In this document: in pieces, positions 20,264-30,056 of the stretch
How the letters are laid out: each line of letters starts with the position of its first letter
Numbering within the stretch: the first letter of the stretch is position 1
NCBI GenBank assembly: GCA_024742415.1
Contig: JANSYN010000003.1
Coordinates: 301,048-365,047, forward strand
Reading direction: 5' to 3'
DNA from: Gammaproteobacteria bacterium
Lineage (GTDB): Bacteria > Pseudomonadota > Gammaproteobacteria > Pseudomonadales > Halieaceae
DNA length: 64,000 nucleotides
Translations under genes and position numbers: made by a program
The notes under the pieces: model-generated
The model's database searches: none
The model's input: the letters and a program-made list of their open reading frames with translations, nothing else
Told to the model about the DNA's origin: nothing

Positions 20264-20785
20264 TTACATCGCCAACTGAGCCTGCAACCGGGCTTTCATC
20301 GGCAACACCCACTCTTGCTTGAGCTGCGCAGACAGCAGCCCGGCCTGTTCCAGCTCGTCGCAAAGGCGCATCTGGTGCGCCAGGTCAAACATGTCGAATT
20401 GCCGGCAAATCCTCGCATCGTCGTCGAGTGTGATAAATGAGATGCCTGGCGTCTCGTAAAAACTGCCGTCGGGCTTTTTGCCGGGACCGCGATTCATCCA
20501 GTGCGTGATCAGGTTGTTGGCACTGCCTGTGTAAACATCCATGTAGGGGAAGGTCCAGCCCTCCCATCCTACCTGCATATCGCGGCCGTAGTGTGTGGCT
20601 TTGATTTCGTCGATACCGTTCGCGGTAACGTTCATGACGCCCGCATACTCACAGGTATAGATACAGTCGACGGCATAGATTTCATCCACAAAAAAAGTCC
20701 ACTCGTTAGTTCTGGATGCCTGCTCGTGGGCCGCGATGAGTTTGCTGGCAGCGGCGCGCAGCACGTCGTCACTGAGTTTTTTCAT
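20264..20785 (-). CDS. NTF2-like / SnoaL-like protein
   Basis: About 170 aa alpha+beta-cone-type sequence (AVDCIYTCEYAGVMNVTANGIDEIKATHYGRDM...GWTFPYMDVYTG). Confidence 0.7.
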   Translation of the reverse strand: MKKLSDDVLRAAASKLIAAHEQASRTNEWTFFVDEIYAVDCIYTCEYAGVMNVTANGIDEIKATHYGRDMQVGWEGWTFPYMDVYTGSANNLITHWMNRGPGKKPDGSFYETPGISFITLDDDARICRQFDMFDLAHQMRLCDELEQAGLLSAQLKQEWVLPMKARLQAQLAM

Positions 20786-20981
20786 GCTGTTTTCTCCTGG
20801 CGTTGCCCCTGATGGTTAACCGCTCTACGCGCTGACGCGGGTATGCCACGGCCCATACAGGGGCCTGTCTATGACGCGTCACTTGTGCCGCACGCCATGA
20901 CTGGCGAATTGGGAAGGTATTTGCAACCGTGGCTAACCCCGGCTGTTCACAATTGCCCCCACAACACAGGCGACCATCGCC

Positions 20982-21872
20982 TCACAGATAGGCCTTGACG
21001 ACTTCGTCAACCGTTGCCGCAATGCAGTTACGCGAATAATCCAGTTCCCCTACCTCAGGCTCATAACTGACGGTAGCGTTGCGCCCGGCGTACATGATGA
21101 TGTCGGGGAACAACGGGTGTTCCTGCGTGGACACTGCGAGGTCCACCGGATTACCGGCGGCGTTGAAAAACAGTTCGAGGTAGGCCTTCCAGCTGAGGTT
21201 TTCATCGCCCACCAGATAGGCCTTACCGCCCTGTCCATGGTGCAACGCATTATGGATCGCTTCAGACATGGACTGGCTGCTGATGTGATTGACACCGCCC
21301 GCGGGTGCCACAACAGGCACCCCCTCGAGCCGACCTGCTGCGTAGTGTACCAGCGCTTCAAGGTGCGGCAGCGCAACGCCATCGACATGGCCGAGAATAA
21401 ACGGCGCGTTCAGGCTGCATACTGTGAAGCTGTCATCACTCAGCGCGCGCACGCCCTCGTCAGCGTGGAAGCGTGAGCGCACGTAGGGGCTGCTTTGGAT
21501 TTTGTTCGGAACGACCTGGGGGTAATAGGTGCCGATATACACGGCCCTGCGAACGCCAGCCTGCTTCGCGCGCGCAAAAAATTCGGGCACGCCCTTACTG
21601 TTAACCCGCTCAAAAAAAGCCGTGTCGTCCTCTGTGGGCGGCAGTTGGCGAATATCGGCACCAGCGGCAAACACCAGCGCGTCGTAGTCTTGCAACTGCA
21701 GGCCAGCGACGTCGTCGTCGAGATAACTGCCACGCACATGTGCAAACCCTTGCAGTGCTGGCACCGCGTTTGCTGAGCGTGAACACAGGGTTATCGTCAT
21801 ACCCTGTTGTTGCAGGTACAGCGCCGCGTGCGCACCCGTCAAACCTGTACCGCCTACCACCAATACCTTCAT
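20982..21872 (-). CDS. NAD-dependent epimerase/dehydratase family protein
   Basis: MKVLVVGGTGLTGAHAALYL Rossmann motif; YIGTYYPQ. Confidence 0.88.
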   Translation of the reverse strand: MKVLVVGGTGLTGAHAALYLQQQGMTITLCSRSANAVPALQGFAHVRGSYLDDDVAGLQLQDYDALVFAAGADIRQLPPTEDDTAFFERVNSKGVPEFFARAKQAGVRRAVYIGTYYPQVVPNKIQSSPYVRSRFHADEGVRALSDDSFTVCSLNAPFILGHVDGVALPHLEALVHYAAGRLEGVPVVAPAGGVNHISSQSMSEAIHNALHHGQGGKAYLVGDENLSWKAYLELFFNAAGNPVDLAVSTQEHPLFPDIIMYAGRNATVSYEPEVGELDYSRNCIAATVDEVVKAYL

Positions 21873-21924
21873 CGTGTATTACCCTGCTGCATGCGTGTTG
21901 CAAACCACCGCGAGCGCGACCGGC

Positions 21925-22746
21925 TCAGGAAATGCCGAGCAAGTCATCGCGTTGCCCCATGTAGACCTCGGCACAGTAGCCAAAATCGACGGGCAGGTTA
22001 TTGCCACTGATAAAGCCGCCCAACTTGCTGTTCAACATCACCAGCGCTTCCCCCATATCCTGGCCGGTGGCATAGCGGCCATTGGATGGAAGGAACAATT
22101 CCACGGCTTCATCGGGAATCTGCCCTTCCCCCTTGAGGGTTTTCATAAAGGCGCTGTCGGTGGGCGACGGTGCGATACAGTTGATACGAATACCACGTTG
22201 CGCCAGTGGCTTCGCCTGCGACATCGTATACACAATAATGCACTGCTTGGAAAATCCATACCCGTCCGGTACTGCATCGGTATGCTGGGTTAACCACTGC
22301 TGCGCGGTGGCCAGGGTGTTGTCCAGCGCCAGAAACTCACGAACTTTCGCCAGATTCGGCTTCCAACCCATACCGGCAGTGGAGGCGATAGACGCGATGC
22401 CGCTGCCATCGCTCATCCGTGGCAACAATGCCTCGGTGAGGTAGCGCAAACCTGAAAAATTTATCAGCACTGTATCGAGTGCGGCAAACGGTGGGCTGGG
22501 CACGCCTGCGCAATTGAACAGCCCGTAAATCTCATCCGGCAGGGCTTGCACCGCCGCATCCAGCGACGCGGCGTCTTTCATATCAACCCGCAGCGCCCGG
22601 GTAACCGGCACACTGACATCCGCAATATCAAGGGCATAAACGCTGGCGCCACAGTCCACCAGTAGCTGCGCGGCCGCCTGGCCCATACCCGAGGCCGCGC
22701 CGGTAACCACGACGTTCTTTCCGGTGTAACCCAATAAATCATTCAT
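21925..22746 (-). CDS. SDR family oxidoreductase (hydroxysteroid/coniferyl alcohol dehydrogenase-like)
   Basis: NVVVTGAASGMGQAAAQLL, LFNCAGV, DGYGFSKQCIIVYTM. Confidence 0.88.
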   Translation of the reverse strand: MNDLLGYTGKNVVVTGAASGMGQAAAQLLVDCGASVYALDIADVSVPVTRALRVDMKDAASLDAAVQALPDEIYGLFNCAGVPSPPFAALDTVLINFSGLRYLTEALLPRMSDGSGIASIASTAGMGWKPNLAKVREFLALDNTLATAQQWLTQHTDAVPDGYGFSKQCIIVYTMSQAKPLAQRGIRINCIAPSPTDSAFMKTLKGEGQIPDEAVELFLPSNGRYATGQDMGEALVMLNSKLGGFISGNNLPVDFGYCAEVYMGQRDDLLGIS

Positions 22747-22766
22747 GTTGTATGCCTTGCCAGTGA

Positions 22767-23558
22767 TTAATGTGTGTCAGGGGGATCAAAAAGTGTTTTG
22801 GGCGTGGCCACGTTGGGACGTATCTCCAGCAGGTCTACGGCCACGCCGGGCGGTTGCGCCAGCGCGTAACACACCGCCTGCGCCACCTGCGTTACATCCA
22901 TGCCCATATCCATGTGCGTGCCCACCGACTTCCACTGCTGCAGTGCGGCAGCGAATTTTTCTGCATCCCAGTCCTGTGAAAAATCGGTCAGTGCACCACC
23001 GGGCCGTATACAGGACACACCAATACGATCGCCCTGCAGTTCGACGCGCAGGTCGCGGCTGAAGCGCTCCACCGCCGCCTTGGTGGAGGCATAGATCGAC
23101 AGGTGCACCATTTCATCGTAGTGCCAGGCCGATGCCGACGACACATTGACGATGCGCGGGTTGTCGCCGCCGCGCAGTAGCGGAATGGCCGCCTGGCAGC
23201 AGTACACCGTGCCGAGAAAATTCGTGCTGACCTGCGCCATGACTTCATCGGCCAGCAATTCCTCTACGCGCCCCGGTCGCGCCATACCGGCATTGTTGAC
23301 CAGGCCATTGAGCTGGCCGAAGTGCGCATGAATGGCCTGCATGGCCTGCACCACCGCCGCGTGGTCGGCCACGTCGGCGCTGATACCCAGCGCCTGCTCC
23401 CTGCCCAGTGCGTCCACGGCCTTGTCCAGCGACTGCTGGCTGCGACCCAGTAAACCGACCCTGGCACCTTGCGCCACCAACTCGCGGGCAATCGCCAGGC
23501 CAAAGCCCCTGGAGCCTCCAGTGACTGCATACACGCGCCCCTGTAGCGCCTGGCTCAT
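22767..23558 (-). CDS. SDR family oxidoreductase
   Basis: YAVTGGSRGFGLAIAREL, LVNNAGMA, YASTKAAVERFSRDL. Confidence 0.92.
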   Translation of the reverse strand: MSQALQGRVYAVTGGSRGFGLAIARELVAQGARVGLLGRSQQSLDKAVDALGREQALGISADVADHAAVVQAMQAIHAHFGQLNGLVNNAGMARPGRVEELLADEVMAQVSTNFLGTVYCCQAAIPLLRGGDNPRIVNVSSASAWHYDEMVHLSIYASTKAAVERFSRDLRVELQGDRIGVSCIRPGGALTDFSQDWDAEKFAAALQQWKSVGTHMDMGMDVTQVAQAVCYALAQPPGVAVDLLEIRPNVATPKTLFDPPDTH

Positions 23559-25018
23559 TCAGCAATCGCTATTGTTTTGGTTTCAAGGTATTCCTCGAAG
23601 CCCTCAGGCCCCATTTCGCGCCCCAAACCACTTTGCTTATAGCCGCCAAAAGGCGCGTCCGCCCCGTAATACACGCCGCCGTTAACCGCCATGGTGCCGG
23701 TGCGAATCCTGCGCGCCACCGCAAGGGCACGATCGAGATCTGCCGACCACACGCCACCGGACAAACCATACTCCGAGTCATTGGCAATCCGTATCGCCTC
23801 TTCCTCGTCATCGTAGGGAATGATCGCGAGCACGGGGCCGAAGATTTCTTCTCGGGCAATGGTCATGTCGTTGGTGACGTCGGTAAACACCGTGGGCTCA
23901 ACCCAATAGCCCTTGTCGAGTGACTTTGGCGTTGCGCCGCCCATCAGCAGCCGCGCGCCCTCTGCCTTGCCTTTCTCTATGTAACCCAGCACACGTTCAC
24001 GCTGGCGAGCGTTGATCAGCGGGCCCATAATCTGCCCATCGGCCGATGGATCACCATACTGGATAAATTCAAAAAACGTCGGCAGCAGCTGCTCGACTTC
24101 CGCCTGGCGCGAACGTGGCACCAGCAGCCGCGTGAGAATCGCACAGCCCTGGCCCGCATGAAAACACACACCCAGGCAACTCAGCACAGCGCCGTTGATA
24201 TCAGCATCTTCAAGCATAATGTTGGCAGACTTGCCGCCCAGCTCCAGGAAGACTTTTTTCACGGTCTGCGCTGCGCGCGCCATGATGTGCTTGCCCACCG
24301 CGGTAGAGCCGGTAAAAGACACCATGTCGACCCGCGGATCGCAGACCAGCTGGTCGCCCACTTCTGCTGGGTCCTGTGCGGTGATCACATTGAACACGCC
24401 GGGCGGAATATCGGTGTATTCCTTCACAACACGGCCGAGCATGGTGGCTGACCAGGGCGTGTCCGGTGCTGCCTTGAGCACCACGGTGCAGCCCGCCGCA
24501 AGCGCGGGAATACATTTTGCCAGGTTTATCTGCAGCGGCACGTTCCAGGGCGTAACACAGGCCACGACGCCAACGGCTTCTTTCTCCACCAGACGGCGAC
24601 TGGTAATCCCCATTTTCACGGATTGGCCGGCATCGCGGCTCCAGGTAAACTCAGGCAGTGTCTCCAGGGTGTAATCGATAAAGCCAATCGGCAGATCGCA
24701 TTGTGGGCCCATCTCGCCGCAGATGAATAGCGGCGCGCCTGTTTCAGCAGAAATCTGCAGTTTGAAGTCTTCGCGAACCGCTTGCAGGCCATCGCGCAGC
24801 TGTGCGATGCACTTGTGCCGAAAGGCGTGATTGGTGGACCAGTCGGTCTCGTCAAATGCACGGCGCGCACTGGCGATCGCCCGGTCCATGTCTTGCGGCC
24901 CGGCGTCGGCCACTGCACCGATGACCTCTTCCGTGGCTGGATTGATATTGGGATACGTCTTGCCGGAGGCAGCGGCAACCAGCTCACCGTCGATAAAAAG
25001 ATTGGCTTCGGGGTTCAT
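23555..25018 (-). CDS. Aldehyde dehydrogenase family protein
   Basis: ELGGKSANIMLEDADI, GQGC, EEIFGPVLAIIPYDDEEEAI, FGGYKQSGLGREMG; start MNPEANLFIDGELV. Confidence 0.94.
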   Translation of the reverse strand: MNPEANLFIDGELVAAASGKTYPNINPATEEVIGAVADAGPQDMDRAIASARRAFDETDWSTNHAFRHKCIAQLRDGLQAVREDFKLQISAETGAPLFICGEMGPQCDLPIGFIDYTLETLPEFTWSRDAGQSVKMGITSRRLVEKEAVGVVACVTPWNVPLQINLAKCIPALAAGCTVVLKAAPDTPWSATMLGRVVKEYTDIPPGVFNVITAQDPAEVGDQLVCDPRVDMVSFTGSTAVGKHIMARAAQTVKKVFLELGGKSANIMLEDADINGAVLSCLGVCFHAGQGCAILTRLLVPRSRQAEVEQLLPTFFEFIQYGDPSADGQIMGPLINARQRERVLGYIEKGKAEGARLLMGGATPKSLDKGYWVEPTVFTDVTNDMTIAREEIFGPVLAIIPYDDEEEAIRIANDSEYGLSGGVWSADLDRALAVARRIRTGTMAVNGGVYYGADAPFGGYKQSGLGREMGPEGFEEYLETKTIAIAE

Positions 25019-25028
25019 ACGAGGGTCC

Positions 25029-25928
25029 TTATTGCGCGGGAGGCCGGGATTCATCCCTGGCCAGGAAGACATCTTCAATTCGGTCACAGATAAACTGCGC
25101 CGTTGGCATCACCACGCCCTGTTGCGCCGCAGTACTCATCACGCACTCCATGTCTTTGCGCGCAAGGCTGCCGTGACCGCCAAAAAATTCCTGCATTTGT
25201 TCAGCGGTACAGGCCGGTGCAAGCGCGTTGCGACCACTGACAAACTGGTGCATCTGTGGGTTCACTACACCGTTGGACATACCCACCTCATGGATGACAT
25301 CGAGCGACAATCCGCAGGCCTGCGCCAGGCGGGCAGCTTCTGCCAGCGCCACAAACTCGGTGTACTGAATATAGTTATTGCATAACTTCAGTGCGATTCC
25401 GGCGCCGACGGGGCCTGCGTGGACGATTTTGTCCGCAGATGTTGCGAACACGGGCGTTACGGCCTCAAGATCCTCCTGGCTTCCGCCCACCATGTAGCAC
25501 AGCGTGCCCTCCTGTGCGCGGGCGGCACCGCCGGTGATTGGCGTATCCAGCAAGCGCAGGCCCTTGTCCTGCGCATCGGCTGCCCAGTTCAACAGGTGTG
25601 CCTGCACTACCGTGCTGTGAATCGCCACCACCGTGCCCGGCGCGGCATTAATCAGAATGCCCTCATCGCCATAGAGCAGTGCTTCCACCTGCGCGTCGTC
25701 ACGTACGCAGATACCGATATGCTCGCAGCTGCGCGCCAGTTCAACGACCGATGAACAAGCCCTTGCACCGAGAGTGACCAGTTCCTCCACCGATGCGCTC
25801 ACCAGGTCATAGACGTACGTCTCAAAGCGGTCGCACACGAGGTGCCTGGCCATCGGTTTACCGATATCACCGAGTCCAATAAAGCCTACTTTTTTTCGCT
25901 CGCCTTTTCGCTCGCCCATGGTGACCAT
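25029..25928 (-). CDS. NAD(P)-dependent oxidoreductase, 3-hydroxyisobutyrate dehydrogenase-like
   Basis: VGFIGLGDIGKPMARHLV, LLDTPITGGAARAQEGTL, GAGIALKLCNNYI. Confidence 0.9.
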   Translation of the reverse strand: MVTMGERKGERKKVGFIGLGDIGKPMARHLVCDRFETYVYDLVSASVEELVTLGARACSSVVELARSCEHIGICVRDDAQVEALLYGDEGILINAAPGTVVAIHSTVVQAHLLNWAADAQDKGLRLLDTPITGGAARAQEGTLCYMVGGSQEDLEAVTPVFATSADKIVHAGPVGAGIALKLCNNYIQYTEFVALAEAARLAQACGLSLDVIHEVGMSNGVVNPQMHQFVSGRNALAPACTAEQMQEFFGGHGSLARKDMECVMSTAAQQGVVMPTAQFICDRIEDVFLARDESRPPAQ

Positions 25929-26182
25929 CCTGCACTGATGTAACGTTGTTATTGTTGATCGGACGCTGGCTGTCCTGGCGTCCATGCCTGTGATGCCGAT
26001 CCTGCAACGCCCTCATAGCCATTGTTGAAAGCGTTCTTGCGGCCGCCTCGGAGGCTGCTTGAGAAGCCCGCCGCCATCAAGGAAGCGCCATGGTGCTCGG
26101 GCTCGCAACTTGGGCAGTGGCAGTCAACGCTGCCTGGACGCCGCTTGCTCCGAAAGTGTAGACGCGCCCTGAACATCATGTC

Positions 26183-26213
26183 AACACAGATTGACTACCC
26201 GTCAATTTGTGTT
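26183..26213. promoter_or_regulatory. Candidate operator: inverted repeat AACACAGATTGAC-TACCC-GTCAATTTGTGTT upstream of the tandem-MarR gene
   Basis: 13-bp arms match at 12/13 positions; overlaps a possible -35 (TTGACT) just upstream of the ATG at 26228. Confidence 0.75.
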
Positions 26214-26227
26214 TACTATTTTTGCCA

Positions 26228-27337
26228 ATGAGCGCATCCATTCCCCCACACTCCGGCGCCGCCAACGGCTCTGCCACCGGCGCGGGCGACCGCCACGTCA
26301 AGGCTGCACAGGACAGCTACCGTGACAACTTCTCACGGCATCTGATTGGTGTTTCACGCTATTTGCAAACGCGCATGATGACAACACTGCAGCGCGACTA
26401 TCACCACAACAACCTGCGACTTGGCTTTGCCCCCTACCTGATCCTGGTGGGACAACAGGGGCAGCGCCTGTCACAGCTGGCCGACACACTGGGTATTTCG
26501 CGTCAGGCCTGCAACCAGGCCGTCAAGCAGATCGAACAGGCCGGCTACCTGAAGCGCTCCTCAGATCCCGGCGATGGTCGCGCCAAGCAAGTAACGCTCA
26601 CGCCAGCCGGCGAGAAACTGCGTCGTGACGGCGCCCTCATCGTGGGTGAACTGGACACCCAGTTCGCCGCCATTGCCGGTACCCGGCAGGTCCAGGCGGC
26701 GGCGAAAACCCTGGGACAGCTGCACAAACACCTGCGGCTCGGCCAAAGCCCGGGCGAGCCGCGCCCGTTCCTGTACGGCGGCCTTGGTGGCCTGCTGCCA
26801 CGATTATCCGATTACATTAACCAACGCCTGATGCAGCTGACCATCGCCAGGGGCCACCCCAGCCTTAAACTGGCCTTCGGACAGGTACTGACCCTGATAG
26901 GCCCTGCCGGTGGACGCATCCAGCAGATGGCAGTGATGCAGGATGTCAGCAAGCAGGCGATCAGCGCCATCACCATGGAGCTGGAAGCACTGGGGTACCT
27001 GCGCCGCGAGCAGGACCCACAGGACGCACGGCAAATCGTGCTGTTCTTTACACCGCAGGGTGCAACCCTTATCGCGGACTCCGTCAGCAGCGTATCTGAT
27101 TTACGAGCGGAGTTCGTCGACATCGTGGGTGAGTCCGCCATGCATAAAACGACCAGTACGCTACGCACGCTCTATCACGGCTTCGGCCTGGAGAGCGAGA
27201 TATTCAATCACGGCAATACGACAGATATCCAACAGCTCGCGCAGCAACTGCGGGCGCGACTGGATGCAAGCGACTGTCACGCGCTTGGCAATTTACTGCT
27301 CCGTACAACAGGCAATGGCACGCAACAATTGAGGTGA
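26228..27337 (+). CDS. MarR-type transcriptional regulator with two tandem MarR domains in one polypeptide
   Basis: Two winged-helix modules: LSQLADTLGISRQACNQAVKQIEQAGYLKRSSDPGDGRAKQVTLTPAG and IQQMAVMQDVSKQAISAITMELEALGYLRREQDPQDARQIVLFFTPQG. Confidence 0.88.
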   Translation: MSASIPPHSGAANGSATGAGDRHVKAAQDSYRDNFSRHLIGVSRYLQTRMMTTLQRDYHHNNLRLGFAPYLILVGQQGQRLSQLADTLGISRQACNQAVKQIEQAGYLKRSSDPGDGRAKQVTLTPAGEKLRRDGALIVGELDTQFAAIAGTRQVQAAAKTLGQLHKHLRLGQSPGEPRPFLYGGLGGLLPRLSDYINQRLMQLTIARGHPSLKLAFGQVLTLIGPAGGRIQQMAVMQDVSKQAISAITMELEALGYLRREQDPQDARQIVLFFTPQGATLIADSVSSVSDLRAEFVDIVGESAMHKTTSTLRTLYHGFGLESEIFNHGNTTDIQQLAQQLRARLDASDCHALGNLLLRTTGNGTQQLR

Positions 27338-27347
27338 GGTATCGGGT

Positions 27348-28076
27348 ATGAACAACGAATGGGTTATGGCAGTTTGGGAGCACTACAATATTCTGGCATC
27401 CGCCATCGCACTGGCTGCCATTGTAGTGATTACCAAGGTCGGCAAGTGGGCAGTATTCAAGGTGCCCGCGCTGAGCGAAACGCGCGAGCAAAATCGTGCC
27501 GAAGACAAGATCAAATGGAAAAAAGACAAGTACCCTCCAATGGTGCGCGGCACGCAGAAGATGGGCCTGTATTGCAATGTCACCTTCTATGCGCTGGTGT
27601 TGCCCTTTTGCCTGACGATGCAGGCACAGCCCGTCTGGAAGGTGCTGCTTGACGTGTTCGTGATCCTGATGTTCTACGACTTCTTTTACTATCTGTCACA
27701 TCGCTTCTGGTTCCACGGCAACGGCAAGATGCGCCAGATACATGCCGTGCACCATCAGGCGCGCAATCCCACCTACCTGGATGCGCACTATGTGCATCCC
27801 ACAGAAACCTTCATTGGCCTGGCCCTGTACATCGGCTCAATTGCTGTACTTGCTGCCGTGATGGGCAAGTTTCATGTTGCCACGGTTGTCATTACGTCGA
27901 TTGTTTTCTACCAGTTGAACCAGATCAATCACACGGCGGTGAACCTACCCAGGTTCCCCTACCGGGCACTCACTTGGATTACCGCCAAGCATCACGTCCA
28001 CCATGAGAATATGCACAAGGGTAATTACGCGACCATTACGCTGTTCTACGACAAGATTTTTGGCACTCTCGACTAG
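27348..28076 (+). CDS. Sterol desaturase / fatty acid hydroxylase family membrane protein
   Basis: His-boxes HRFWFH, HAVHH, HHVHHEN. Confidence 0.92.
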   Translation: MNNEWVMAVWEHYNILASAIALAAIVVITKVGKWAVFKVPALSETREQNRAEDKIKWKKDKYPPMVRGTQKMGLYCNVTFYALVLPFCLTMQAQPVWKVLLDVFVILMFYDFFYYLSHRFWFHGNGKMRQIHAVHHQARNPTYLDAHYVHPTETFIGLALYIGSIAVLAAVMGKFHVATVVITSIVFYQLNQINHTAVNLPRFPYRALTWITAKHHVHHENMHKGNYATITLFYDKIFGTLD

Positions 28077-28148
28077 CACGCCGCGAACTACCCATCACCC
28101 GTTACAGCGCCGCCCTGTTGCAGCGGCGCACTTGCCCAGGAGAAGCAC

Positions 28149-28529
28149 ATGAGTGACCCGGAACGCCGCGCACGTGGCGAAGCAATGATCAACGAAGTCT
28201 ATGCAGGCGACGTGGTCGTCCCGCCTGAGGGCTACGCTTTCACCGATGTAATGCTAAGCCAGCTGTTTGCCGAGCTGTGGACGCGTGACACCCTGAGCAT
28301 GCGCGACAAACGCATACTCCTGCTGGGCATCATCGCCGAGAAAGGCGAATCAATGACGTTCAAGATTCAGGTCAAGGCGTCCCTCAAGCGCGGGGAAATA
28401 ACACCGGATGAAGCCCGCGAATTCCTGCTTTTTATCGCGCAGTATGCGGGCTATCCACGGGCGGCCTCCATGCTCGGCCCGTGCGAGGAAGCGATTGCAG
28501 AGTTCGAAAAAGAACGCGCCGACGACTAA
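28149..28529 (+). CDS. Carboxymuconolactone decarboxylase family protein
   Basis: AELWTRDTLSMRDKRILLLGIIAEKGE...HVKASLKRGEITPDEAREFLLFIAQYAGYPRAA-type sequence. Confidence 0.85.
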   Translation: MSDPERRARGEAMINEVYAGDVVVPPEGYAFTDVMLSQLFAELWTRDTLSMRDKRILLLGIIAEKGESMTFKIQVKASLKRGEITPDEAREFLLFIAQYAGYPRAASMLGPCEEAIAEFEKERADD

Positions 28530-28593
28530 CTCGAAGCGCCTGCTAACTCGAAGCGCCTGCGCGGACGGCCGGTACGCTGAATGAGCAGCCTGA

Positions 28594-29862
28594 CTAGGCT
28601 GCTTTTTCCGTTTTCTTCTGCTCGGGGTCAAACGTAATCTTCATGCTCTTGATGCCGTTCACCAGGTTGGAGCGCGTATAGCGGATTTCTTCGGCGAGCC
28701 TGGGGTTGCGCAGGCGTGGAATGATCTCCTCGAACATCACCTGTACTTCCAATCGCGCCAGGTGGGTGCCCAGGCAGAAATGCTGCCCGATACCGAACGC
28801 GCGGTGCTCGTTGTACATATTCGGCATTTTCTCGGGGCGGCGTACATCAAACTCCATGGCGTCATCACCAAAGATCGTTTCATCATGGTTGACGGTGTGA
28901 TAGTGCATGATGATCTTGTCGCCCTTCTTGATCAGCTTGCCACCGACTTCGGTGTCTTCCAGGCACTGCCGGCGCATCAGGATAAACGCCGTGTTGTAAC
29001 GAATCATCTCTTCAGTCGCCCCGGCAATTTTATCGGGGTTGTCCACCAGGTATTGCAGTTGGTCGGGGTGATCCATCAGCAGGCGCATACCATGGCTGGT
29101 AATGGTGCGCGTGGATTCATTGCCCGCTGCAATCAACAGCAGGAAGAACCACACGAACTCTTCGTCGGTCAGACCCTCAACCCCGCCGTGTCCGCGCAGC
29201 AGCGCGCCGACGATGTTGTCCTCGGGGTTGTCCTTGTGCATCTCTGCCAGTTTCATCGCATAGGCGATCACGTTGGCGGAGGCCTCTTCAGCGGCCTGCT
29301 GATCCTCGGCCATTTCCGAGTCCTGGTTGAACATCATTGCGTTGGTCCATTCGAAGAAATCCTTGCGGTCCTCCGCTGGAACGCCACACAGTTCGAGGAT
29401 CGCAAGCAACGGCAGTTCCGCTGCTACCTCCTCCACAAACTCACACTCGCCACGGGACGCAACGCGATCAACAATATTGCGCGCATGCTGGCGGAAACGT
29501 TCCTCATAAGAGCCGACCGCGCTGGGCGTAAAGGCAGCGCGCACAATCTTGCGATACTTGAGCTGGCGTGGCGGATCCATGTTGATGATCATGTGGTTGT
29601 GGATGCCCTTGATCTCTTCCTCGGACCACTCTTCAGCAAGCGCCGTATTGGTCTCGCTGGAGAACAGCTGCGGATGCTTCGAGATAAAGTCGATTTCATC
29701 GCGCCCTGTGACCAACCAGTAAGGCACGCCCTGGTAGGAATCGCTCATCCAGTGGATCGGTCCCGACGCTCGAATATCCTTGAGCACGTCGTAGGGCATA
29801 CCCTCTTCATAGGTTTGCGGGTCAATCATGTTGGGAAAGTTGGCAAACGGACATCCGCTCAT
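28594..29862 (-). CDS. Cytochrome P450 (resembles the CYP124/125/142 group)
   Basis: AAGNESTRT I-helix, EMIRYNT, FGIGQHFCLGTHLARLE heme loop; start MSGCPFANFPN. Confidence 0.93.
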   Translation of the reverse strand: MSGCPFANFPNMIDPQTYEEGMPYDVLKDIRASGPIHWMSDSYQGVPYWLVTGRDEIDFISKHPQLFSSETNTALAEEWSEEEIKGIHNHMIINMDPPRQLKYRKIVRAAFTPSAVGSYEERFRQHARNIVDRVASRGECEFVEEVAAELPLLAILELCGVPAEDRKDFFEWTNAMMFNQDSEMAEDQQAAEEASANVIAYAMKLAEMHKDNPEDNIVGALLRGHGGVEGLTDEEFVWFFLLLIAAGNESTRTITSHGMRLLMDHPDQLQYLVDNPDKIAGATEEMIRYNTAFILMRRQCLEDTEVGGKLIKKGDKIIMHYHTVNHDETIFGDDAMEFDVRRPEKMPNMYNEHRAFGIGQHFCLGTHLARLEVQVMFEEIIPRLRNPRLAEEIRYTRSNLVNGIKSMKITFDPEQKKTEKAA

Positions 29863-29922
29863 CGTTATAGTCTCCACTTTGCGTGCGCGCTGCACTGACA
29901 GATCATGTTGAAAAAACTATAG

Positions 29923-29938
29923 ACTAATAGGTATTAGT
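29923..29938. promoter_or_regulatory. Candidate operator palindrome ACTAATA-GG-TATTAGT upstream of the P450
   Basis: Perfect 7-bp arms, 2-nt spacer, 61 bp upstream of the P450 start codon. Confidence 0.5.
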
Positions 29939-30056
29939 TAGCAAGCATCTCCCGACAGGTAAAAAGTGCCGCTTTTGCCCGGGCCAAAGCGCATCGAAAT
30001 CTACCGGGAAGGCCAGCGCTGGCTGGCAGCGGAGCCAGGGAATACGGCCCTGAGCG

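Noticed and set aside
28762-29898. 378-aa plus-strand ORF antisense to the P450
   Set aside because: High-GC shadow ORF; the opposite strand encodes a full P450 with all motifs.
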